Below are positions 34,701-46,700 of a stretch of DNA of 64,000 bases, piece by piece. Within the stretch, counting starts at the first letter, position 1. Each line of letters opens with the position of its first letter. This DNA is from Holothuria scabra. Its lineage: Eukaryota > Echinodermata > Holothuroidea > Aspidochirotida > Holothuriidae. The translations under genes were made by a program, and so were the position numbers. Under the pieces are notes generated by a model. The model made no database searches. It saw only the letters and a list, made by a program, of their open reading frames with translations, and was not told the DNA's origin. The DNA lies in NCBI GenBank assembly GCA_037179385.1, contig CM074194.1:4419001-4483000 (forward strand). The letters are read 5' to 3'.

Positions 34701-37700
34701 TAAAAAATGGCAGCTTGAAGCCATTGTGTCGATATGAGGATGGAATGTCACATTTGTAAACCTACCGACTGGATTTGGTTAGAGCTTATTTTAACAGCCG
34801 TTTGTGTTCTGCAACCACTGACGCATGTGGCATCAGTAGTACTAGCGCAACAGGGACTTGTTCTGCGAATATTGAAACACACGGGATTGTTATTGTCATA
34901 GTGTTAGTCACACTTTCATTGGCCAAGTATAGTTTATACGTCACGACAACGACATTTTCGTAAACACTTCTTGAATATTTGACTATTGAAAGGTACATAC
35001 ATTAAAAGGGAAATTTAAGCAAAAATTAAATTTTCATATGTGAAAGAGAGAAAAAGTCTACATAGTGGTGAAAGTTCCATTCAAATCGGACATGTATTTC
35101 TTGCGATATCATTAAATGGGGTCAGTAAATTTATGTTCAAAAGTGAGTTTGAGGGCAGCAGAGCTTATATCACTTCTTCACATTGACAAGGAATGCTTTG
35201 TTTCCCTTTGTTTTATCAGACTGTTTTGTTGACCTTAAAGTTAATAGTAGTATGACCTCCCTGTGGGGGATGCAAAGTTTGTTAAATTCTCATGCCACTT
35301 ATGCACTCACATTTTAATAATATGGGATTGTAAAGGAGAAAATCCGTTATAAAGTTTAAAGAAAAACAAAAGACTGCCCATTAATGCGGGGATGTGAAGT
35401 CATATGTGCTTGCTTCAAGTTCACATTTTGTTGAAAATGTGAAAACTTTTCCTGTTCATATCTTGAGAACCACACATCGGATTTCAATGCAAATTTCACC
35501 AAAATGCTTAAAATAAGCACCTCTCTAACATACCCTTCTTTGAAGACTTTGTCTAAAGGCTTTGGGGCCGGGCAGATTTGAGAACGGCCAGATATGTGAG
35601 GCCACGCAGATCCCATGTGAGGGTTAAAACTACGGAACCTTTACGTTACGGTGTTAATAAAATAAGAAAGATTATTGTTGGACGAAAAGTCTTGCCATAG
35701 GCTAGTAGGATGAAGCTGTACTACCCGGAGAATAAAAACGGAAATGTGAAACGTTTCCCGAAAGGATAATTTAAGGCATATTCTGGAGACAAAATAAATT
35801 AACTTCAAGATATGCAAAAAAGTTTTCTTATTAGGAGGCGAAAACTGCATCTCCATAGCATAGAACGTTCGGAAGATACTACAAATTTATAAAGTAATGT
35901 ATTTTTCTTTTGATTGGTGCATCATGCTGTGATTTCATCGCGGTACACTAATTTGACATTGTATACAATTTATTTGTAATTTTGATGTCGCTACAGGAAA
36001 CAGTGGTGGTTTCACTCCACGTATGATGAAGGGCAATGCTTGATCTACAGGCAGAGATATTTAAACATTCCAACAGTATGAAATATCAAGGACAAAAAGG
36101 ACTTTAACTTATATAAAGAATAACAAAAGGAGTCAGAGACAATGTGACCACCTACATTACATAATTTTTGTGACTTCGTTGAAAAGCAGAAGTATTTTTA
36201 AACAAAAATGACCAATCTTTAAAATGAGATACCTTGAGCTAGGAAAAGGAATTGCTACAGCGTTTGAAGGACACGGTGTGGAATACTTTTCTTTTTTCAC
36301 AAAACCAAATCATTCGGGCTCAACAATAAACCCCATTCAGCTTCATCTCTTCAAAAAATTGTGCACAAGAAGAGTTATAGAAGTCGCATCTTTTGAAATG
36401 TTGAACGTTTGGGTGAACAAATTGTTCTTGAGCAACAAACAACCCAATTTCTATCCGAGGGAAACTTGTTTTTTTTTAAAAGAAGAATACCGTACTACCT
36501 TATTTGCAATTATTTATCAGTCTTTGCCAATAAATTTGGTTTTAAAAGCATGAGTTACATTGAAAGACATACGCAAAATTTCCTTTAAACAAATGGATAA
36601 CGAAACGACCGGTATCTCTACACAGCGACCGTCTGAAACTAATTTTTAAGTTAACTTAGCTCTATTGTTTTAAAGAAAGTTCTTTTTTCCCTAAAAAGAT
36701 AAGACTCACAGCAACCTGGCAACTAGGCAGTTTAACTTTCGTTCAGCACCGTACTACTTAAACTATCTATATAAAACATTTCAGTACATTCAGCACAAAA
36801 CTGAATGATAAGCAAGAAAGTTTGCGTTTTTAAAGCTAAACCTGTCCAGAAGTTAAGAAACGCTCCTTTTGCACAAAATGACGACATCATGATAATTATG
36901 TTTTCGCCAACACGTCTACCAAATTTTAGCTAAATCAAACGAGAGTCAGCGAAACGCTTAACAATGAAACACGGTCAAATTGCGACAGACTGTTGTCCTG
37001 CACGATCTGACGATAGCTACGGCTTAGCTGAGCTAAAACTCATGAGTACATCCTTTAGCAAAAAAAACTAGCTTTCCATCGATTTCATTGAATAATTCTC
37101 TTTCATTCATTTCAGAGAATCATTCAGTCAGTATTCTGGAATTTTAACGCAAATTACATGTGCATTATTTACCAACTGTATGTATTTCTTAATCACTTAC
37201 ACAAATTCCTTAAATCCTGAGGTAAAATGGCTTCTCATTAAAAATTTACAATATTTTAATGTATATAACCGTGAAATATGTACTATCAGGTCGTCGTTAA
37301 TTTAATTATTTAATTAACAATTGAGAAATTTCCCGTTTGCTATGCTCAGTTCAACAGCGTCATTTTCACAATAGCAAACTGGCTACCATTAACGTACAAA
37401 AAAGCTATTCTTTTAAGTTATTTCATGATGTAAGACGGTAATATGGGCCGCAATAAGAAACATATACGGTACAACCCTAGAATTTGGGAAATCGAATTGT
37501 TATGTGCAAATTCTGATGAAAATTTTAACTTCGCAGATTATTCTTTACACAGCCCTGGCCCCTCGCGAAAAATTGATAGGAGCCGTGGCTGAATGAGCTA
37601 CAGGAAAATTCTGTCACTTCGATGGGGTCTGTTACGTGGTTTCACGGAGCCTGTCCTCCGTTCAGGCATCCACTTGCTACATGGTCTCACCTGTTAACTT

Positions 37701-40700
37701 GAAAAGGAATCCTGATGATTTCTTTACTGGGATGTAGTCGGTTAGATGAGATTTAACGACACACCAACACGAATGTTTTCTACAGTGTCAGCCAAGTCGA
37801 CAAAAAGCTATAAGTTTAAATTTATTTTCAAGTATGGTTCACTGGGTGTGCGTATGTATCTTGTTTGTGTTATGTAAATGTCTTGTTGTATGTGTTAATC
37901 TGGTCTAGTCTTCGTTGTAAATTGAAAATTATGGAAACCGATCACCAATCGTTTCCATAATCGATCTTGTTGATGAAACCGTGCTGTAATAATGTATCAA
38001 ATCCTATTTATTGCCGAACGTCTGCAGTGAAATCTTTTTTAAAATGCTTCCTTACTACACAGAATTAACTTCCCACTATGTTTCAGGTTTTGGATTTGGC
38101 TGCCTTTTACTTCCAGTCTCTCTTTGTCTGAAAGATCATTTCCGGGAGGAATTTCCCTCTATCATGCCTCTGTCTATGGCAGGGTCATATCTCGGAATTA
38201 CTGTTATACCACCATTAATGGAACTATGTCGACAAGCATACGGAACGGAAGGTACATATGTTATCTTCGGTGCGTTATCCTGGAATTTAATTCCTTGCGG
38301 ACTTCTCCTCCAAAAGCCTTCTTCTTGTGATACTGAAGACTATTTGCAACTTCACGATGAGGAGCGGGACGAAATAGAAAACGAAACAGTTCCAGAACAA
38401 TGTTTACCGGATAAAAATAAAACAGGGCAAAGAATTGCTTTAGTCCAAGAAAATGATAATAACATCACCTTCTGCCAAAAAATATGGAACAGCATAAAAG
38501 GCAACTTCTACCTTTTTACAGACATCACATTTTGTATTTTCTTTTTCGTTGCAAATGTGAGAAAACTACCAGCAGATGGTTGGACCTTATTTCTTATTCC
38601 GCACACGGATGAGAGGGGCTTCTCACCCATCCAGGCCGCCCAAGTTGCAAGTGTTGGGGGAGTAACCGGCATCGTTGGTAGATTTATTGCCTCGCTCAGT
38701 TTTAAACTTCGCTTGTCTCCCCTATTAATGTACGCCACTTATTTTTACCTAAACGGGGTCGTGTTTGTACTGATGGAATGGATTCATTGGCTATCAGAAT
38801 CGCTAATCGCTCAGTTCGTGGCCAGTGCTCTCAACGGATGCCTTTTATCAGCGAAATCGGGAATGACCCCGGGACTTTTAGTTTATATCTTGGATGAGTC
38901 CTCCTTCAGCACGGCATACGGTTTGCTAGACGTCGGGAATGGAATCATGTCTTTAGTAGCTGGCTTTCTACCAGGTGAGTCCGATCAGAGAACAGCAGCA
39001 ATCTGTTCCCTTGTTCAATACTGCACCATATTTCATAAAATTCGTATTGAAATATCTAAGGGAACAAAAGGAGATTTAGTTTCAGTTTTAGTTTCTCAAA
39101 TTACAAATAATGCAAAAACCCGCGAACACGGTGTCATTTCCTTCCAAACCCCGAAGTACCTCTAAAATTGCAGTTTCGTTCAAACTCGGGGCGGTGACTT
39201 TTTGCCCGACTCCAGATCCAACCCAGGGCATAATCGCTGTCAAACTTAGGCACTGATGTCTGCCCGGTTCAGCAAGATTTTGACCAACGGAAGAATGATG
39301 CAGCCCCAAGCCCTCCCGTCTCTTACAGTCATGTAAATTGGCCTACCCCGACCTGTTCAGGGTAGAAATTGGGCCACTGTTTAGTTCAAAATATCCTTCT
39401 TACATCGAGTTTACCAATATTTCACTGTTCACTATCTGTTACTTTAGGGATGTAGGATGTAATTTTTTAAAGTGTACATCAAGCCTAAGACTTTTAAAAT
39501 ATATGTTCACCTTATTACGAAGCATGATAACTGAATTTGAATGGTCCACCTATGTTCACAAGATATTCCTGAGCTGAGATATAAAATTTTGACGTTTATT
39601 CAAATTGTAGATATCACAATAATTTGTGATGTCACTGTTGTGCTACTCAGATAACAATCTTAGTATAACCTTGTTTTTCTGGAAGATTCTTGTTTCACAA
39701 TGTTATCGCGTTCTAAATCTTTTGGGGTAGCTTAGTATTTTGGCTTTACAAGCCTTCTCTGAACAACAATTTGTGCATGACAATCGGAAAGATTCAAGGT
39801 CATAAAAATATTTTCTAATTTCAAAACGAAGTTTCTAATGTGGGTTGTACGACTCGAATGTCACCAAAGGTATTTTATATTGAACAATTTTTATTTAAGT
39901 CATTACGTTTCAACATTTAGTATCTCTTATATCCCAGGAATGCAACAGCTGTGTAGCAATAGGAGTCGGATCGATTAGATCAATTTTTCAATCTCTAAAA
40001 CATAATTTAAAAGTTCCAGACTCTAGGTATACTTTAGTCTTTAAGAAATAGCCTTCTTTCAGCTTTTACACACGCGTCATTGGTCTAAGACTCTTTTCAC
40101 CGATAACATAAACTCATTTCGTTTCAATGTTTGTAAATAGGCTGAATGTATGTTAGCAATTGGTATGTACCCCAAGAGAAAACACATTCAGGAATTGTAA
40201 ATTTCATAAAAACTAACAGCTTTTCACCCAAAGTAAAGATAGGAAACGATTGGTCCATGAAACCCCACCGGACGAGACCACAAATATAAACGTTATTCTT
40301 GGAAATTTCCTTTTTTACATAAGAAATTAGATTTTAATCAATGTTAAGTGACCTATATGTTTATCTTAAGAAACATCGTTCTAAAAGAAGGGGAAATGTT
40401 TGCAAACATGTTCAAGATTGTCTGTGCAGTGTTCTATAATTTCGGGCCCTACAGATAACGTCCTGATTTCAAAGTTGCTTGAAGGTTCAAATATTTTGAG
40501 AAAGTAATGCATTGAACAGAATAGCATGTACATGCCGAGGTACAAATAAGACGGTTTAAAGGTTGCATGAAATTCCATTAAAATTTGAAAACATCCAGTT
40601 ACATGTTGCGAAACATTCTTTCATGGTAACGTGCTACGTTTTAAAACCCAAAAATGGGCACATGAAATGAAAACAGGTTTTAGGAATGAAACGTTCATTA

Positions 40701-43700
40701 TTCACTTATGCCAGGAGGTCAAACATAGACTAATTAAAGGGCAGGAGCAGTCCCCCAACTTGAAGCAGTGTAGTAGGTTGTCCAGTTTGCCAAGCCCCCG
40801 GAAGCTCCCGGGTTTAAACGTGTTTTTGAGGTATTAAAGACGTTAGTTAAGGGGTAATTTTATTGACTTAACACTGGTCCAAAAGTTACATCCAGGGTAA
40901 CTTTCAAGTAAGCCACTCGGTAAAAAACCACTGATTCAACTACCAAGAGCTTATCCGGCTGACATTTTGAAAGTGGGGTAGATGATCTATAGAGAAAAAA
41001 AGTTGATGGGCACTTCAATGTGAGTTTTGATGGGGGTCCAAGGGGCGAAGCCCCCGTAAGCCCCTGGGTTTCAACGTGTTTTTGAGGTATTAAAGACGTT
41101 ATTTACGGGTAATTTTATTGACTTAACACAGGTCTGAAAATTACCTTCAGGGTAACTTCAAGTAAGCCTCTCGGTAAAAAACCACTGATTCAACTACAAA
41201 GAGCTAATCCGGCTGACATTTTGAAAATGGGGTACATCATTTATAGAGAAAAAAGTTGATGGGCACTTCAATGTGAATTTCGGTGGGGGTCCAGGGGACG
41301 AAGTCCCTGGAAGCTCCTGGTCTTTAGTGTGTTTGTAAGGTTTTAAAGTTGTTTCTTAAAAGGGTTGTTTTTGCAATGGCCTAAAAATTACTTACAGGGC
41401 AACTTCGCGTAAGATTTTATTTTGGTAACAACACAAACGTTAGTGAAACTACTCTGAAGAGCGCATCAGGCTGACAATTCGAGGAAGGTGAGCTGCACCG
41501 TGACTATAACGAGAAAGAAAGGCAGTTGATGGGCAATTAGATGTGATCCTCTGAAGGAAAAATGTAGGCTTAATCCTGCTTGAAGGGTTACCTGAGCTGT
41601 GCGCCACCTCCAATTGACGTAGTCGGAAGTGTGAAGAAAATTTTGGAAAAACGTAACCCTCAGACAGCCGGAAATGGCATTTCCACGGTTTTTGCGATAT
41701 TTTCATTTGGAAAACATGAAAATTTACTGCCTTTTCTTTTCAACAGAGGAATCGAATCCTAAAAAATTCATAGTCACACTCTGACTACAGAAGACATAAT
41801 TTTTTTTGAAAATCTCAAATCTCAGGTGGGGGGGACACACGGGGGGCACACGATTTCTCAGGGGCAGGTGGCACGTGCCCCCTGCCCCCCCTGGCGACGC
41901 CACTGAGTTTGGGTTGACTGCTTTTGCCATTTAACGGCTCAGTTTCTGAACATTTGAATGAAGTCGGGCGGTACACTGCCATTTTCTAACTTTGTGGCTT
42001 GTTTTCTCTACTCCATTGCTTATACACGAATCTGGACAGCAAGTGATGGTCTGATTTCAGTTGGCCATAACTGGGGTCCGTCACCTTTAAACCCTTCCAT
42101 TTCCTTGCTTACCTCTATCATGGATGGTTGAACACTAATTTGTATGCTGAATATTTCAATTTCACTAAAAACGAGGGTTTGAAATTCATATTAACTCGAA
42201 ATAAAGACGATTTTAGGCTGATGGACCACACTAATGGTGGCCTACAGTCACTAAAAATAAGCGCTAATCGGATTCGTCTATAAGCTGAGCACAAAGTGCA
42301 CTTGACTATGCAATCGGTCGTAGTTGAGAAGTATCTCCCCCAAAACTTGATATATCTCATTCAACAGACTTTTGCATTAGGTGGTTGCATTAGGTTGCTG
42401 GAGGTTGTTGGTTAAAATTGTTAGGGTGAAAGGAAGGAAACTGGTGCTGTGGTCTAGTGTGTGAAGACACTGCAACTCGGATGCAAAGAAAAATACAGCC
42501 TTGTGTAAGCCTTTACTTCCTTTTCATTCTGTGAAAAGAAATGAAAACCCATTCATAAGGGCGCATTCCGTGTACTTTAATTTCTATGATGCTCTGAGGG
42601 CATTTAGCTTAGACCTTCATGTGTCACTGGGTGGCCGGGGACGACCTGTCTACCGTTATTTTCCAGTGAATGTTTGTGAACCGTTACAACTGCCACCCAC
42701 TGAATGAAAACCCTGCCTCAGTAAAATGCTGCTACACAAGCATGCAGACTTTATGCAGATGTGTAGTTGTTATTTTTGTTTTGTAAATCTACAGAAATTT
42801 TACAGTGGATATAACTTAAAAAAGAGAAACATTCTACATGTTGAATCTAGATCCATAGAAATTCAGCTGCAAAATAATATGTCACATATGAAATCATTTT
42901 GGACACTGTATTTCCCCATATGACCCATGCAGGCATTATGTATGCATTGTTATAGGTTAGTCTAACTTGACTGTTTTCCCCGAACACATTGAGCTGGTTT
43001 TTAAAAGGGAATCCCATGATGGCCCAACATAGCGCATCGGTATTGATCCCACATAAATCATCACATTGAACCTACATATAACACACATCTACCACTGCCT
43101 CTACCGGGTCAGCACGTACCGACACAACATGATGTATTCGTACTCGTGGCGAGTGGCGGCTGACTCGCTTTCTTGATATCCAAGCAATATTTTACTATTC
43201 TAAGTCGAGGTGCCATTTACGGTACATAACTACTCGTTTCAGGCTTGCATGAGTGTGTAATATAACTGCTAACATCTCTGCAACGATCAATTCCACACCT
43301 CATTCTTTCATCGAAACCTTTTCGGCGTTTCTCACGGTCTCACCTAAAGTTACACTGAAATGAACTTTTTCAAACAGTTTTCGAATAATATATGAATCAA
43401 TTAAAAGAGAATCAAATAACACTGAAGTGGAACTTAGTGTGCAAAACAAGTGAACTGAGACCTCACAGCAACTCGCGACGTGTTTCCGTAAAATAGCCTG
43501 CGATATAGCTTTTACAACCTGGAAATGAATAATTCATTGTAGGGAAATACACACAATAGTCTTGCATTGATGGTATAGAATAATGGGAACGAAGGCGTGT
43601 GGCCTTTAAAGAGAGGTTCAGGATCAGGTTGGCTCAAACCTGATAAAAGAAAAACAACAAAAGAGTAATTGTAGCAATGGTTTTGTGTTGATGCATGTAT

Positions 43701-46700
43701 CCGCGAAGCCCTGCACTACAGTACCTACTTTCTAATGTCTGATGTCCGATATAACCCTGTTTCCAATATCCGCCGATGTACCGGTAGTTAAAACTTAAAG
43801 GCATATTCTCATCATCCCAAACAGTTCCAATTCTCCCAACCTACTTACTTCTAGCCCCTCCAACATTAACCTAAAACTTATCTTTATCCAGTCACAATCC
43901 TTGTTTATTGCTTCATGGCTTGTCCCAGTGGCCCTACAAGTCCATAATGTGTAATCAAGACACTCTAAGTGCCCATGTTGTGTAATTTAGCTATGATGCA
44001 TTGTTTGAATGTGATGCCAATTAAAGAGCTGTACCAGTTGAGAGTTTTGATACATGTATACTGAAACTGTAGTTTAGAGTGACGAATGACTGCCTTTAAC
44101 CCTCTAGATGAGAAACTTTGCTGTATTTTGCTTCATGGCTTGTCCCAGTGGCCCTACAAGTCCATAATGTGTAATCAAGACACTCTAAGTGCCCATGTTG
44201 TGTAATTTAGCTATGATGCATTGTTTGAATGTGATGCCAATCAAAGAGCTGTACCAGCTGAGAGTTTTGATATATGTATACTGAAACTGTAGTTTAGGGT
44301 GACGAATGACTGCCTTTTACCCTCTAGATGAGAAACTTTGCTGTATTTTGCTTCATGGCTTGTCCCAGTGGCCCTACAAGTCCATAATGTGTAATCAAGA
44401 CACTCTAAGTGCCCATGTTGTGTAATTTAGCTATGATGCATTGTTTGAATGTGATGCCAATCAAAGAGCTGTACCAGCTGAGAGTTTTGATATATGTATA
44501 CTGAAACTGTAGTTTAGGGTGACGAATGACTGCCTTGAACCCTCTAGATGAGAAACTTTGCTGTATTTTACTGTCATGGTGATATATCGATAGATGGCAA
44601 GATGGTGTAACTTTAAAACCTAAATGGTGGAAAAATAGCACGGAGAACAGCTTTCTCCTTTTGCTGATAAGGCGGTAAGACCTCGCGCCTAATTATTTAT
44701 TTCGTATAGGTATTGTGCACAGGGACTTTTAAATTTCAGAACGGTAGGCAAAGAGAACCGTAGGCCCTAAGCGCAGCAAAAAATAAAATGCACGTGTGCC
44801 ATCATCACTCCGTTATGTTGGATCACAGGACCGTCGTCGGTCAGTGGCGTATTTAGGGGAGGGGGAATTGGGCCATGCCCCCCCCATATGTGGTGTCGGG
44901 TTTTTTCGTTACTAAATAATTTAAAATCTTAAATCCTAAATTGAATCATGACCATGTCATAGATGAACTTGGGAGAAATAACAGAGGACTAGCGTTCATC
45001 TAAAGCGTGGTGAGTGTTTTTCAAAAGTTTAATAACTTAAATTATGTCAATTTTTGAACATTGATTTTACTTTTAAAAATAACGGATGTAGCACCAGATT
45101 GCATGTTATTATTCAAAGAATTATTCAAAAATTTCCAGGGGACACAGGGGACAGGGTGGGTTCTAACGGTAGGGCCCTTAGACCCCACCCCTATGCTGGT
45201 GATCACAGAACTCACTGGCCTCCGTGACACATCATCCTGGCTACGGCACTGAATATTTGGGCAAAAGTTGCAAAAAGAAATCTGGGATGTTTTCATTTAC
45301 TAGATTAATTGGCAAACGGGAAGACTCAAAGGTGTACAGTGTGCAGTGCGCAAAATTTCGCCCTAAAAATCAATCAAAATCATCTTGTGTAATATTTCAT
45401 GATTACAATAACACCAGTAGTCATTGAAAGTCGACTGGGACGCATTCGGGCAGTCTAATGATCACAACTTTGCAGTCTTCAATAAGGTGTGAAACGTGCT
45501 AAATTAGTTAGCCTGCAGTGCTGTGGACCCGAAATTCGGCAAACGGTAAAAAAGGAGGTCGGGGTATCTTTTGTTCAACTTCAATTTGTAGAATGCGCAT
45601 AAAACTAATTTTACAATGATTACTTTACTTTTGAGTAACCATATCACGATAAGTTTATGTGGTAATTTCCTGATCACTTTGTATAAGTGCTCGTATTTTT
45701 TTGAGGTGAACATTTAATTTCCAAGTGAAAGCTCAAAAAGCGACTGTTTAGATTCATCTTAAAAGCCTGGGAAATGACATTTCCGGCTGTCTGAGGGGTC
45801 ACAATTTTTCAAAAATTTCCGTACGCCCCGCGCCAACTAATGGTGGTGTTCCGCTTAGATAGTGTTCTGGATCAATTTCACTCCACGTGATTGCCCCCGT
45901 CCAGAAATTCCTAGCTACGCCAATGTCGTCGGCTGATTTTACGTTCGGCCCAAAAACAGGACGATTATTTGGTTGTTGCGATATTTTCCCTAGTACAATC
46001 GTTTCAAAACCGCAACACCTTAACAGTCAGGAAAGAACTTGAACGCGGCTAACGCGTACGTGAAACTCACTATCTCATTGCTCTTAGCGTTCTGAATCGA
46101 AAGTCACTATGTGAACGGCGAACCGTAAAAACAGCTGTTTTGTGTAGTACTTTGTAAGGAACATGCAAATGAGTATGTTTGTTGCGGAAAGTTCACTATA
46201 AATCTTGTGCATTGGCGACGTGTTGGAGTCAAACTTGAGGCAAAACAATGGAACACGTGGCCGCACGCATAAGAATTCGCCTTGCACGTGTAGCAGAATG
46301 TGTGCGTATTTGACTGGTTGACAAATCAGCTGTCTGCATTTGTCTGTGTTGGTTTGTTTTTTCCCCCCAAAGGAGGGTGTTTTCCGCTCAGTAACATCAT
46401 ATGCACAAGGTCTACTGTTTCAATACCGTACCCCTTAAATTTCATACAATTGAGTTTTCATAATAAGACTTACTATGTCGAAGACAAAGTAAGGGACAGC
46501 AGTTAAACTTAAATTACCCCCCCCCCCCACATTTAGTGGTGACGGCAATGGAGACATCAATTGCCTAATGTTGTCGCCGGCTGTGGGTAGCTTTGACAAC
46601 TTCACATTGAAACAGATGATATAGAGTAGACTTGGAGAGGCATCTTTTAAATGCTGGATTAATCTGGATGAACTGCTACGAAGTTAGACTGAACTAAGGT

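Larger units (their letters stand above)
24725..38086 (+). other. Large intron of the SLC16-like gene, rich in mobile elements
   Basis: A 13.4-kb GT-AG phase-1 intron. Besides the elements listed separately, 25391-25960, 26280-28020, 29070-29980, 34150-34995 and 35620-37570 hold no recognisable gene. SINE-tail fragments occur at 34228-34345 (AGCCAGTGAGCCACAGCTAG). Confidence 0.8.

Noticed and set aside
38011..38086. ATG at 38011 as the start of the transporter
   Set aside because: The 25 residues before Gly111 do not fit the family, while the upstream exons do, with matching phase and splice sites.
43911..44570. CRISPR-like array
   Set aside because: The units are contiguous 220-bp tandem copies without spacers, in an animal intron.
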